Positions 10,639 to 21,619 of a DNA stretch of 46,312 bases are shown here, one piece after another. Below the pieces are notes generated by a model. The model saw only the letters and a list, made by a program, of their open reading frames with translations. It did no database searches and was not told the origin of the DNA. Made by a program: the position numbers and the translations under genes. This DNA comes from Prorocentrum cordatum. Lineage: Eukaryota; Sar; Dinophyceae; Prorocentrales; Prorocentraceae. The stretch spans positions 25,001-71,312 of the forward strand of contig CAUYUJ010003563.1 of NCBI GenBank assembly GCA_963575745.1, in the 5' to 3' direction. Within the stretch, counting starts at the first letter, position 1; the number at the start of each line of letters is the position of its first letter.

Positions 10639-10885
10639 CTTTGTGGGCCGCGGAAACGGCAGGGCCGCTTTTTCGCCGTTTCCCCCAAAAATGTCGCTTG
10701 AAAATGGAAACGGCAAAAAAACGGCGACCAGAAACGACAAAAAAACGGCTCCAGGATTGGAACCGGAGCCGGAACTGGTCAAAAAACGGCGTCGGAACCG
10801 GCAAAACAACGGCGTCGGAAACAGCAGAAAAACGGCAAAGCGGAACCGGTAAAAACACGGCCCTGTCGTTTCCAGGGCCCACTGA
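10639..10885 (+). mobile_element. MITE with 9-bp target duplication, family M9, copy A (247 bp)
   Basis: Inverted ends of the type GGGCCCYGGAAACGRCAGGG. The direct repeat GTGCATGCG lies immediately outside (10630-10638 and 10886-10894). The body has repeated AACGGC/AACCGG blocks. A 9-bp duplication with long TIRs resembles Mutator-like elements. Copies B and C are at 42539-42786 and 45421-45667 (inverted). Confidence 0.85.
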
Positions 10886-10924
10886 GTGCATGCGAAGCAT
10901 AAGAAGTCACGTGAGACGGAAGGG

Positions 10925-11115
10925 GAGGGGAGGAGGGGGAGGAATCCCTGCAGGCGAGGGGGATGGAGGATCCTGGAGGCTGCACGCAGCGCCAGTCGAG
11001 GAGTCCTCGCAGGAGGATGGAGGGAGCTTTGCAGTCGAGGAGTCCCTGTAGTCGAGGAGGGGGAGGAATCCCTGCTGTCGGGGGGGGCGGAGGAATCCCT
11101 GCAGTCGGGGAGGAG
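10925..11115. repeat. GGAGGAATCCCTGCAGTCG minisatellite
   Basis: Imperfect units of about 20-30 bp (GAGTCCCTGTAGTCGAGG / GGAATCCCTGCTGTCGGGG) repeat six or more times next to MITE copy A. Confidence 0.6.
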
Positions 11116-11220
11116 CTCTCAAAAATAGGCAGAACAAAAGCAGGTGGACGGTTTCCCGACTCGTTTTGACTGAATCTGAATATCGGTTGGACTATCATGC
11201 AACTTGCGCCCCAAAGCCGC

Positions 11221-11248
11221 CTGCAGGGGGACATGCCCGACCTAACGC
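11221..11248. mobile_element. Solo end of an S8-family element
   Basis: CTGCAGGGGGACATGCCCGA resembles the right terminus of the TTAAGTCGGGC elements. No convincing left end or target duplication is found within 150 bp. Confidence 0.35.
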
Positions 11249-11345
11249 CAGGTGAGGGCCACATGAGCGGACCCAAAGAGCGTGGAGCCCCTTGCCCGAA
11301 GCGAAGGGGACCTCTCCCGAACTGTTAAGGGCTCCGAGCGGTCCG

Positions 11346-11750
11346 ACACTGCTCTCGCCTCAATTCCACGCACTTGCTCCTTGCGTGTTGCGCTCCCGTG
11401 TGGGTGCAGCGAACAGCTTCGCCCCGACAAGCTCGAAGAAGGCTCGTGAGGTACATGGGGGGCCCGGGAGAGATTAGGCCAAGACTGTTCCGGCGGAAGG
11501 CCTCGGACACTTCACTCCCGCACCGAAAGAGACCTCGTCCCGAACTATGGACGGTGAGGATCGGTAAGTGTTTCGAGCAGACGGCAGCGCTCGCACTTCC
11601 GGCCACACAGCTGTTCCTTGCACGTTGTGCTCCCGCGTGGGCGCGGCGAATCCTTACGCCCCGTCAAAGTCGAAGAGGGCTCGCGAGGAATGTGGAGGTG
11701 CCCGGAAGAGACTGTGCTTATCATGTTCCGACGAAGGGCCTCGGACACGT
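11346..11750. repeat. Diverged tandem duplication, period about 238 bp
   Basis: Landmarks repeat at fixed distance: TTGCGTGTTGCGCTCCCGTG at 11381 against TTGCACGTTGTGCTCCCGCG at 11618, and GGCCTCGGACAC at 11499 against 11738. Identity looks about 70-75%. No coding signal. Confidence 0.65.
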
Positions 11751-11892
11751 TCTCGACCATGCGGTGTGCACGGCACACGTGTCGGTCGTGCGGAGCTGCC
11801 GTGTGCTGCCATCGCCGCTTTTTGGGGGGGACACTCTCCCTCACGGCGATCCCGCCCGTGGCGAAGAGTAACATGCGGGCGACTAACCCTGC

Positions 11893-12540
11893 TGAGGAGG
11901 AGGAGGAGGAGGAGGAGACGGAGGAGGAGGAGGGGGAGGAGGGAGGGGGGAGAGGAGGAGGAGGGGAGGGGGAGCAGGAGGAGGAGGAGGAGAGGAGGAG
12001 CAGGAGGCCTGAGAGGAGCTTGCGGCTCCGCCCCCCTCGTGGCAGAACGCGGTGGTGGGCCGCTCCTGCGACCCAGGTCCGCCGGCACACGCGCCGGCGG
12101 ATCGAGACCAAATCTCAGCGCACCGGGAACGGCCGGGCGGGAGGGGCACGGATGTCAGCTGTGGCGCGCGCGCGCGCGCCGAGCTTGTCTCCCCCGCCCC
12201 CCCCCCCCCCTTCTCTGGCCCCCACCCCCCCTCTCCCCTCCCCCTTCTCCCCCTCTCCCCCCCCTCTCCCCCTCCCTTCTCCCCTCTCCCCGCCCCTTCT
12301 CTGGCCCCCTTCCCTCTCTCCCCCCTCCCCCCCCTTCTCTGGCCCCCCCCCTCTCCCCCCCCTCTCCCCCCTCTCCCCCCCCTCCCCCCTCCCCCCTCTC
12401 CCGCTGCCCCCCCCTTCTCTGCCCCCCCCCCCTCCTCCCCCCCCCTTCTCCCCCCCCCCCCCTCCTCCCGCTGCCCCCCCCCCCCCCTCTCCCGCTCGCT
12501 GCCCTCTCCTCTCCCCAAGACCCTCGCCTCTTCCTCCTGC
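11893..12540. repeat. GGA tract followed by a C-rich minisatellite
   Basis: GGA/GGAGGG purine run at 11893-12010, then at 12185-12530 a pyrimidine array with recurring CCCCTTCTCTGGCCCCC and CTCCCCCC units. Long proline, serine or glycine ORFs here are artefacts of the repeats. Confidence 0.8.
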
Positions 12541-13368
12541 CGGCGCGACCTCGGGACACACCCCCCTCCGGAGGTGCCCCCCCGGAGGAGCCCGCCCGCC
12601 CCTTCCCGCTCCACGGAGGCACCAAAACGAAGGTGAAAGGGGGGCACTCTTCCCGACTCCGCCCTCGCGCTGGAATCCGACGTCGGCGTGCTGCTGCGCA
12701 CGCGCTCCTGCCTGGGATCTGCAGCCGATGTGCCGTCCAGGAACGGTTCCTGACGGACGGACTGGGGAGAAGGGTGCACCTCTTGCGCACCCTAAGGGGC
12801 CCACGGGTGGGCCCCTTAGGGCCCCTTTTCCTGCAACCCTGAGATCCCCCCCCCCCCCCCCCCATTGATCGCCCCCCATGACGAAACGCCCGATCCCGCC
12901 TCCAGCCCCCCCCCCCCTCACGGATACCGCTACTCGCCAGACCTCTCCAAGGGTGCGTTCTGACCAGAATTTCGAAGCGAATCCGGCCGCGGCGACAAGG
13001 GAGGGGCAGCGGGATCGATACCTTCGCCTCTTTAGAGGAACGCATAAACAGAATTTCTCGGAGGTCCGCGCGGACCTCCGAGAACGTGTATTTACGCAAT
13101 TTGCTTGGTGAATGAAACATGCATGGAACTCGCGCGATAGGAACATATGCGTTGAAACCCGTGTGCTGTGCAATATGTGTTTGTGCTTCGACTGACCTTC
13201 CCCAGTCCGCCCACCCCCCTCCATGAGACGCCCCCCGCGCCGTCCCTCCCCCTGCCCCCCCCGTCGGGGGCGTCCAAGAGGGGGGCGTCCAAGACGAGGA
13301 CTCGCAAATCTGTGGCCCGAGGAACGGGCGTGGCCCAGGGGGGGATGTGCTGGGGTGGGGACGTATTT
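12541..13368. other. Non-coding stretch containing a perfect palindrome
   Basis: No protein recognised. C-runs lie near 12848-12863, and GGGGCCC inverted motifs near 12790-12830. Positions 13055-13084 are a perfect 30-bp palindrome sharing GGAGGTCCGCGCGGAC with the CFAP46 intron-4 element; its flanks (CGCATAAACA / TGTATTTACGC) extend it imperfectly. Confidence 0.6.
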
Positions 13369-13594
13369 TGAGCAGGGACCGACCGTCCCGGCATTCCTAT
13401 AGTCATACCACGAAATGTTCTTAGAACCCAAGTGTTCGAAAAACAAGAACAATGTTCTTAGAACATAAACCCGATGTGTTAAAACAAGACAGTCCCAACC
13501 AGGAATGTTCTAAGACCATTCCGGGGAAACCACAAACGGTTCTTAGAACATTGTTTGGTAGGGCTGTAGGCGAGCCAGGACGCTTCGCCACTGC
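13369..13594 (+). mobile_element. Second copy of the CFAP46 intron-3 introner
   Basis: Same body as 2983-3214 with the same outer motifs (TGAGCAGGGACCGACCGTCC; GAGCCAGGACGCTTCGCC) and GTTCTTAGAAC palindromes. No clear 8-bp duplication flanks it and no host gene is recognised around it. Confidence 0.8.
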
Positions 13595-13599
13595 CTGAA

Positions 13600-13860
13600 T
13601 ACTGAAACGAGAAGAGGCGCCATGACATCTGGGGAGACACGGCAGGGAACATTTGCGCAGCGTGCCACAACGACGGCCAGGGCCACGCGCCATGCCGTAA
13701 AGAGTGGATAGCATGCCGCCCCGCGACGTGTTTTGGGCCGGAGATCGGCGGCGCGGCGCGCCATCCAAACACTCCCGACCGTACCATGGCCCGGCCACGA
13801 TCCCCCCCCCTCCGATACTGACGTGCAAACCGTTCGTCGTACTTGGGTATAAGGGGGCGA
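13600..13860. repeat. Dispersed repeat fragments shared with 42045-42115
   Basis: GAAGAGGCGCCATGACATCT at about 13604 and TACCATGGCC near 13785 correspond to adjacent motifs near 42057-42097, separated here by about 160 bp of other sequence. Otherwise nothing recognised. Confidence 0.4.
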
Positions 13861-13866
13861 GAACTA

Positions 13867-14044
13867 CTCCAGATTTCGTGATGAAGGGAGGGGGGTCTCA
13901 TTTCGGGGCGGGTCTCTTCCAGGCTATCTTGGAGGGCCTGGGGGGTCTGGGGACGATGTTTTGGAGGGTTCTCCCACGGGGGAGGTCTGAAATGGCTTGT
14001 CTTGGAGGGTCCAGACCCCCTCCCTTTTATTACGAAATCTGGAG
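13867..14044 (+). mobile_element. TA-flanked MITE, family TA-1, copy 2 (178 bp)
   Basis: CTCCAGATTTCGTGATGAAG to the inverted CCTTTTATTACGAAATCTGG end, with TA at 13865-13866 and 14045-14046. Same orientation as copy 1. Confidence 0.85.
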
Positions 14045-14046
14045 TA

Positions 14047-14061
14047 ATCGAACCATCTAGT

Positions 14062-14094
<33 letters not shown>

Positions 14095-15100
14095 CGGATA
14101 CCTGGAGTTGAACGGTTTTATCAGGTAGAGCGGATGATTCGAGGAATCGGGGGCGTGTTGTCCTCGTCGCCCCCCTCCTGGCCGCCCCCGACCGCGGGTG
14201 CGCCCAGAGGCCTCGGGCACAGGCCACGCCAACCAGCAGCCAGGTCGCCGGCCGCGCTGCGCCGCCTCCGCGGGCCGCCCCCGCGCCCCCCCGCGCCCCC
14301 CACGCTCTGTTCCGCTTCCTCCTCCTCCTCCTCCTCCTCCTCCTCCTCCTCCTCCTCCTCATCCACCTCCTCCTCCTCCTCCTCCTCCTCCGCCGCGCGC
14401 GTAGATCAATCACGATTTCTTCCAAGCTTTACGACGAGGCAGGCAGGGGCGCAACCTCATATGTAAATGTGTACGTCGCCGCGGATTCTGTCGCCCACGT
14501 CGCTGTCCAGCACCAAGTCGGTATAACACCTCGGAATGGTGTTCTGGCGCGAGTTAGGATTGCCACGGCGCAACAGTCACGTTTGCTGTCGCGGTGTTGG
14601 GATCCCACGACTGGTTATCAAGTGCAATTCAGGGCTGTCACGAAACACTCGTCACGTTGGTTGGCGGCGTTGGAATTTAAGGCATGACTACCTCATACGA
14701 TTTAGGTTTCTCAGGACGCAACACTTACGTTAACTCGCGGCGGTGAGATCCCAGGATTGGTGTTCTGCGGCGACTGTGGATTCTCAGCCGATCGCCTATC
14801 TTCGAGACTTTTCCCGCACGGGAAGTCAATAATTGCAGGCACATGTGAAACTAGAGTTCGGAGGGAGGGTTGATCACAACATCGTTGAAGCGTCCTGGGT
14901 TTGCACTGGTCCTGCAATTTGCCGAAGAAGAATTGCACCATATCCTGTCGATTCTATTTGTAGAACAGCAGGGCTCAGCGCACACCCCACCTGATCACAT
15001 GAACCAAAGGGCGCGGTAACCACATCCGCCAGACTAATTCACTAGCTCCGTGGAAATCCAGGACGTGCTCGCCAAAAAAATTAGCAATTCCCAATCCCGG
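14047..15100. other. Non-coding stretch with a TCC run
   Basis: A TCC microsatellite lies at about 14317-14393. The rest (14400-15100) has only short ORFs without recognisable content. Confidence 0.5.
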
Positions 15101-16873
15101 CGTTCTCGAGCCTTTCGTTTGCCCAGTCTTCTGTAATGGCGGTTGTAGAAAGAAACAAGAAGGGGGGGCCGATCTTGGCGGAGTGGGCGCGTGCCCCCCG
15201 GCATCCAAACGTGCTCCAGGGCGGTTTCGGACCTGGCGACGCGCGCGCGGTTGATAGCGTCGGCGGGGTCGCGCGCGGTCGTGGGGCGATGCCCCTCGTC
15301 GTGCTGCACTTTTTTAACTCAGCAACCGTGACCGCCCTCGCGCGCCCGTTCGATGCTCCTCTCCGCCACGTTGCCCCATCCGTCCATGGCCCCCCAGTAA
15401 AAGCGATTTGGTTTGCGTAGGTAACGGGGGGGGCCTGGCGTTCACGTCCTCCCTGATCCTCTGCAACTCCGTGGCAGCGCTGGGGTCGGCCACCCACCCG
15501 CCCCCCTTCGCCCAGAAATCAAAATCGAATGATGGCAACCTCGGCTGCATATTGACCGCCTCCTTTTGGTCCCTGGCGCGGTGGGGGGCGCCTGGGCGCT
15601 CTAGCGGGAAAGCGCGGGGGCGTGCGTCGACAGTGCGGCGTGACCTCGATGACTCGACCGTGATTGAACTGGGTGGTGCCAGCAATTGTTGGGGGCCTCG
15701 CGCGGGCGCTGCAACTCGCCCCCACTGAACTGGCGCGGAGTCGTAATGCCCATGCAAGCATTACCAATTCGTCCGCCAAGTAAGTAAAGACCTCGGCTAA
15801 CTCCCCGGTCGCGAACCCCGCGGCAGCCGTGCCTGCGCTGATCTCGCCGCGATGGCCGCGCGACTCTTCGCGCCGTACTTCGACGCCGATCACCGCGTGG
15901 ATTCTCGCCCATAACATGCCAAACATCGCGCCGAACATGTTGCATAGACCGTCCACCTGCAGCTCGGGGGCCGCTTGGTTCAAGACCTGAGTCTGGAGTG
16001 CGTTCTGGTGCTGGTCGGCTGGGTCACCGTGGTCGAGCTTGGCAGTGGCGCGATCGAAGTGACCCGGCCGCCAGGGGGCGCTGTCGCCCTCGGGCAACTT
16101 CGGCTGGCCGCGGCCAACCTGCGTCGCCCGCGATTCGTGGGAGGAGCGCCGGTGACCAGAATATGGAAACTAAGGGCGACTGCCAAAGGGGCGGTCCGTG
16201 CAGGTAAACCAATGGCAACAACTAGTGTGCATCACCGTGGCGCCCCGCGGGGTCCTGGAGGTCGCGCGGCCGATCGTCGCCCCGCCAACATCCGCGGAAA
16301 CTGCGCCGGGAGTTGCGCGCCGCTTGCGTCCGTCAGCGGCAGTCCTCTGACATCTGAAGGAGCTCCACGTTGCTGTGCTCCTCGACATCCTCCCTGACGC
16401 CGCCGGTGCACGACTGGGCCTGGCGGCGCCTTTCGACTGCTCGACGACAGCGGGCGCCGCGGATTTGGCCACCTCCTCAGGCGTCGGAGGGGGCGGTGGC
16501 GCACTGGTGCTCGCGGCGCCGCCGCCTGGGGGTCGGCTCCTGGACCGCTCGGAAATCTCGTTAACCGACTTCTCCCGCAAAGCTGGGCCACCGCGCTGCT
16601 CTTCAGTTTCTCGGGCTGCGTTTTCTCTTCGGCCGCTGGCAGCTGCTAGGGCGGCCCCTCGGGAGGCGGCGCGGCCCCGGGCGTGGCGAATGCAGCGCGC
16701 GGCGGGGCCGTCTCGGGTGGCGCGCGAGGGGCGGGCGGAGATGGCGCTCGCACTCCGACCTTCGGCTCCGCGATGGCGGCGCCATTTAATGCGCGGGGCT
16801 CGCCGGGCGCGCGCGGCCCGCGACCTCGTCTGACGCCGAGGCGCCCGGGGCCTTGGCAAGGCGGCGATTTGGC
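15101..16873 (-). other. Long minus-strand open stretches of unknown nature
   Basis: Open minus frames at 16097-15519 (192 aa, contains LCNMFGAMFGMLWARIHAVI and GELAEVFTYLADELVMLAWA, helical in character) and 16877-16170 (Arg/Ala/Pro-rich). They lie downstream of the copia pol relic and could be element 3' sequence or unrelated; no family recognised and no start can be justified. Confidence 0.25.
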
Positions 16874-17359
16874 TCAAGTGCCCAACTCTTGAACTGTAGC
16901 TCCAAAGCGGCGCGCCAAATCCACGATCGTCGCCGTGTTTCTCACAAGCCTGCGATGTTTAGACCCCCGCGCGTCGTCATCCATGTCGCGGCCGCGATGC
17001 ACTGAATCGATGCTGGCGCCCAGTGTCTCAACTTCGTCGTCGAGGCCCGCCGCCGTTTTAGCCGCCTCGTCTCGCTCGGCCGTTAACTCGGCAGTGCTGA
17101 CCATCTCCCAGCGCGCTTTTTCCTCCTCGAGGAACTCGGCGAGAGTGCCGCAGGTGCCGTTGCGCATCTGGGACAACGACTTGAGCGTGGCAGTCTGATC
17201 CTCGCACCGGTCGAGGACCTGGTCCAACGTGGCGCGTTCGCCAATTCCTCCTAGAGCCGCGGGGCTTGCTGTCGATCCGCAAGATACCGTCTGGGCCACC
17301 AGGGCCACTGCTGGCCAGTTGATCTCTGCCACCACTCGCCATGGCACAGCCTCTAGCAA
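16874..17359 (-). CDS. Unidentified ORF with predicted coiled coil, downstream of copia pol
   Basis: 161 codons from the first ATG; the frame is open a little further upstream. The central part (AEFLEEEKARWEMVSTAELT, then AERDEAAKTAAGLDDEVETL) has heptad-like acidic/Ala/Leu spacing typical of a coiled coil, and the C-terminus is basic (GSKHRRLVRNTATIVDLARR). It begins about 50 bp after the end of the copia RNase H on the same strand, too close for an LTR between them. It may be an extra 3' ORF of the element, the start of another element, or a gag-like piece. Function unknown. Confidence 0.4.
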   Translation of the reverse strand: MLEAVPWRVVAEINWPAVALVAQTVSCGSTASPAALGGIGERATLDQVLDRCEDQTATLKSLSQMRNGTCGTLAEFLEEEKARWEMVSTAELTAERDEAAKTAAGLDDEVETLGASIDSVHRGRDMDDDARGSKHRRLVRNTATIVDLARRFGATVQELGT

Positions 17360-17404
17360 CAGCTGTAAGTTATCGAGAGTAAGATGAGAAGGGGGGCTCG
17401 TTTA

Positions 17405-19070
17405 ACTCGTCTGAATCAGACGCTTGGACAGAAAACTGGCTGCGGCGAATCGGCAGTCAGAGGCTGGTGCTAACCTTTCTCCCCTCCAGCGCAATCTGGC
17501 TAGCGTTGCGCAAGTGCTCGGCGCGGGCGCCTCCGTCGACGCGCCCGGGAAATGCGCCAGCCACGTTGTCGTTGGCACCGGCCTTTGTTGGCCTGGTGCC
17601 CCCCCTTCTAACCTTCTCTTGCAGCCGATTGAATCCTCTTCTGTGCGCCGTTGCAATAGCTGTCCTAGCATCACTCAAGATTACTAAACGCGCGGTAAGA
17701 TTGAAATCCTGGAGCACGGCCTGAAATCCCAAACCAATTGATCCTGTTTCTACCATCCCATAATATCCGGCCTCGCCCGATGATAACGCGCGCGCTCTGG
17801 GTCGTGCTCCGCGATTTGAGCTGTGGTTCGCCGCGCGCAACCACATGCCGCCCCCCCCCTCCCCCCGCCCGCTCTTTAACGTGCGGCTCTTCTTGCATCC
17901 GGCATAGTCCTTGACAGTCGACATCAGCTGCTTTTCGGGTAATCGTTGAGACTTGGGGGTGACTGCGCCTTCCCCGATATTTTAAATGACTACTTTTTTT
18001 CCAGGTTCCTTCGGCACCCTACTGTGGGCTGTGGCATGTATTTGGCCAACGCTTGAACGGCATGTTGCGTGTCGGATCTGCGGTGTGCTACATAGTCAGC
18101 CTTGGCTACCAAATGCCTTGTATCTCCTGGTGCCGAGCTGTGGGAACTCTGCATCGCCTTCTCCATTCGTCGTTGCCTTCTCTTCTGGTGCGCTTGGCAT
18201 GAACTTGTTACTGTCTAGCTCCAACTCCTGGCCAATGTGAATCTGCGTGCGTCTTTGGCCCGCTTCGCGCCGCGAGCCGCCCTGATTCCACTCGAGGATC
18301 CTGCTCAATACTCTGATGCGCTGGTCCTCTTCGTCTGTCGCCTCAGGGTCGACACGCCCTCATGCCTTTCAACCGCGAAGCCTTCTTTTATTTTATGTTC
18401 GAACATATCTAGCTCCGCATCGCCTCCGAACGCTGTAAACTCAGCTTCGTGTATTGTCGGCCATGCCGTCTTACTTTTTTGTTCGGGTGCAAATTGGGAG
18501 GCGGGCCCGCTTTCGAATCCGACTTCCTCGCCAAGCCCATGCAGCAGTCTTCGCACTTACTAGCTGCGCCTCTATTTCCATACATGGGTTTCAACAACCC
18601 GACACGCATTCCCCGTTCGCTGTCCTTTGCAAGGAGTGGAACGAAGATGCCCTGTTGGAACGAAGATGCCCTGTTGGCCATGGCTTGGGGTGCTCTTCTG
18701 AATCGGAAAATCACAACTTCATTCCAGTATGTTTATCAGACCATTGTTTCTGTCACTGCCATGGAGAGCAATAGCTCGCATCAAATATGCGATTTCTTTC
18801 GGAAAAGTCTTCAGCTTACTGAATTACTCAGCCGGGTTGGTACTCGGGGATATTTTCCCCCCCTTCTGAATGTCGATCCATCTGGTTCCACTGGGTCCTT
18901 TCCAGGCAATCTCCCACTTCATTTCTTCATTGAATTCCCCATGGGCGCCATGATTTCAGAATTGATTCATTTCATTAATCAGTACCTTGTTTGTGTGGTC
19001 TGGACTGGATTCGGCCCCTGCCACGTCATCCAAGGTTTGATTGTGTCCGCGCCCCCAATGGCATACAACC
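17405..19070 (-). pseudogene. Decayed Ty1/copia retrotransposon pol (RT to RNase H)
   Basis: Reading the minus strand: pre-RT region EMNQF...EEMKWEIAWKGPSG, then GTRWIDIQKG (copia RT entry, family RWVDINKGD) near 18880; LLKPMYGNRGAASKCEDC (family MYGTRDAAQNW) near 18580; GDAELDMFEHKIKEGF (family GD..LDWFE..) near 18400; SRILEWNQGG near 18300; then RNase H with DYAGCKKSR, ALSSGEAGYYGMVETGSIGL and LSDARTAIATAHRRG between about 17910 and 17600. Stops and frame changes occur throughout and the catalytic DD box is lost, so it cannot be active. A 19-bp exact tandem duplication lies at about 18639-18676. No integrase or LTRs recognised. Confidence 0.8.
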
Positions 19071-19761
19071 ATACGGCCAGCGCGTCGACTCGTTGAGCTG
19101 GGATCACGCACCCGATTCCGCCACGAGCCTCACAGGTTCTCGGCGCCATTCGCCAAGCAGGATGCTCGGATTAGGTTCGTTCCCATTTGTGCGGTTGGGT
19201 CTCCCACGGGGCTGCATGTGAACTGTTTTATTGTCCCTTGGCCCTCCCCTCGACATGATTCTTCTTGCTCTGCCGGCGATTTCGTTCGCGGGCCTGTCCT
19301 GGATTATTTGTCCAGTGCCCATATCCTTGGTCATTCTGCGAGCGCATTTCCTCCATGCCGGCCCCTAAGCTCCAAATAACACCAATATCTGCGTTCCGTG
19401 GCCCCTTCGGGTTCGCTCGAGAATGCTAGTCTCATTCGTGATCATCTGATCTCGCTAGCCGTCCCATGTTCTCATTGTCTATCGCTTAAGACGTCCTAAT
19501 CAATGATGTCCCGAGGTTCACAATTGTGCAATCATTTCACTACCCGAAGGCGAATACTCTCAAAACGGTGTTATTTCTCATTCAGACTACTTCTCAGAAA
19601 GATGCAAGGCAGTTCTTGCTCAAAACGGGGACCTCGTTTGAAGGGCAAGCCCAGTCTTTCAAGAGGGGGCTTGGGACGGGAGGGTTTGATGCAGCATCGT
19701 TGATGCATCCTGGGTTAACTCTGACCCATCCTCCTTCTCGTCGTCCTCCAGATGTCTCCTG
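19071..19761. other. AT-richer non-coding stretch
   Basis: May hold unrecognisable 5' remains of the copia element (minus strand). No motif is clear enough to call. Confidence 0.4.
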
Positions 19762-19927
19762 GATGAGGTCCGAGTGGATGGGGTCGGAGGATTGCGACGC
19801 ATCGCCGATGTATCGGGAATACATCGGCGATGCATCGACGACGTCGGTGTGGAGAACATCGAGTTCCACATCGAGCCGCATCGGCGATGCGGCGCGATCC
19901 TCCGACCCCACCTACTCGGACTCCATC
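19762..19927. mobile_element. MITE-like inverted repeat with about 48-bp arms
   Basis: The left arm starts GATGAGGTCCGAGTGG and the right arm's reverse complement starts GATGGAGTCCGAGTAGG; both continue GGGGTCGGAGGAT...CGCATCGCCGATG. The centre holds further GATGCATCG/CGATG inversions. No target duplication identified. Confidence 0.65.
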
Positions 19928-19933
19928 TGAAGA

Positions 19934-20065
19934 CTTGCCATCACTCGGACGTCCATGTCCAGTGTGTTTTTCGATTTCGCGCGTCTATTTGTCGAAAACG
20001 AAAAAAAAGATGCTCCTCTATGGTCCCCGCCGGGGAAAACATGCAAACGTCCGAGCGATGCCAAG
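19934..20065 (+). mobile_element. MITE-like element with CTTGGCATCGCTCGGACG ends, copy 1
   Basis: Ends CTTGCCATCACTCGGACG and, inverted, CTTGGCATCGCTCGGACG. The interior ATGCTCCTC-ATGGTCC-CGCC block is shared with copy 2 at 43857-44068. Confidence 0.65.
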
Positions 20066-20607
20066 AGCAAGCCTGGAGAGTCCTCTTCCTCGACCTCGGC
20101 TCTTCCCCAAGGGGGCGGCGGCAGCGTGCAGAGGGCCGTGGAAGTAGCGTCCAGGCCGAGGAGGCTCGGATGCTGCGCGGCCGACACGGCGGGAGGAGGA
20201 GGAGGAGGAGGAGGAGGAGGAGGAGGAGGAGGAGGAGGAGGAGGAGGAGGAGGAGGGGGAAGACAGTACAGTAGGCTGCGGAGAGTACTTGAGGTATTCG
20301 GGAGTTCCAGAGGAGCTTGCGGCGGTGTTGTCGGTTCGTCGGACGATCACGGAGGAGGAGGCGCCTCCGCTCTCCCCTTGCGCCGCCCGGAGCCCTCGCT
20401 CCGCGGCGCCCCATCGAGAGAGCGGGGCGGGCGACAGCGCGAGGAGGCCCTCACGCCGCGGGGGGCAGCCGGAAGCCCCCAGCCCTCGGCACGCAGACCA
20501 CCGCCGAGGCACCGTCGGCCTCGCAGGCGGGGCCGTCGCGCACCTGGGCCGAGGCCGAGCGCAGGGGGCTCGTCGGGCTTTCGCCCTCGGGGCGGGGCGG
20601 CCCTGGA
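20066..20607. repeat. GGA microsatellite and GC-rich flanks
   Basis: (GGA)n at about 20190-20257. Flanking sequence is GC-rich without a convincing reading frame. Confidence 0.6.
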
Positions 20608-20780
20608 GTTCGGTCGGGCACGTCCCCCTACGGGCGGATTTTGGGAGACAAATAAGAAATCAGAACTCCCAACTAGTCAAAACATAATCGAAACACTGTC
20701 CCCATACATATTTGTAAATTTTGGAACATGGCTCCTGTAGAGGGACATGCTGGAGTCGCACTTCCTGCATGGGGCGATTT
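20608..20780 (+). mobile_element. Degenerate S8-family element
   Basis: Left end TTCGGTCGGGCACGTCCCCC, AT-rich middle, right end CTCCTGTAGAGGGACATGCT. This matches the TTAAGTCGGGC family with decayed termini and no clear target duplication. Confidence 0.5.
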
Positions 20781-21212
20781 TGCCCTGCCTCGGGCCCCAG
20801 GACCCTCGCGGATCGGTCCGGCCTGACTAATGTCGCAGGAAGATGGGGGCCAAGGGTCGTGACTGGTCGAGTCTATTTGGATTTAGGGGTGGCCTCTGAT
20901 ACAGTCAGGACCTTTGGTCCAGCGTGTCGCGGCGGCGGCCCCAGCTACGCGCCTTGCCCTGCGAGCAGATGGCGTGTCGCTCCGCTCCGCGGGGCGGGAG
21001 GCTCGGAGAGGCTCGGGTCGTTGGCGCTTCCCAGACATGCGACGTCCTGTTTTTTTCAATGCGCGGTCCCCGGAAGACCGGGCCCTTTCCCCGAGACCGG
21101 TTCTTCATCCTGAGCCGTTTCTGGGCGGTCCTGGGGCCCAGCGAGGGCCCTGGGAGGCCGTGACTTTTTCTACGACGCGAACGCGTCTGGGTTTGGGAGG
21201 GAGGAGGAGGAG

Positions 21213-21312
21213 NNNNNNNNNNNNNNNNNNNNNNNNNNNNNNNNNNNNNNNNNNNNNNNNNNNNNNNNNNNNNNNNNNNNNNNNNNNNNNNNNNNNNNNN
21301 NNNNNNNNNNNN
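21213..21312. other. Assembly gap (100 N)
   Basis: Exactly 100 Ns immediately after a GGA run. The round number suggests a scaffold gap of unknown true size. Confidence 0.99.
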
Positions 21313-21619
21313 CCCAAGAGCCATCAACAATGTTGGAGTACACCCTCCCTCCAAGCCCCCTTTTTTCATAGGCCCCTACAACGGTTCATTTCCATTGAAG
21401 GATCTGCCTCGTTGGAAGACAACCGTTTGATGACTCGGAAGCATGCCGAAACAGTGTTCTCGGGATTCCAACGCCACGGACCAACCTGACTGTTGCGTCT
21501 TGACGATCCTGGATCGTGCCTGAACGCCGTTCTTTGCATTCCAACACCGCGAATCAAAATAACTGTTGCGCCAGCAAACAAATCATTCGAAAACACGGCT
21601 TCAAACACGCTGATCGTGG

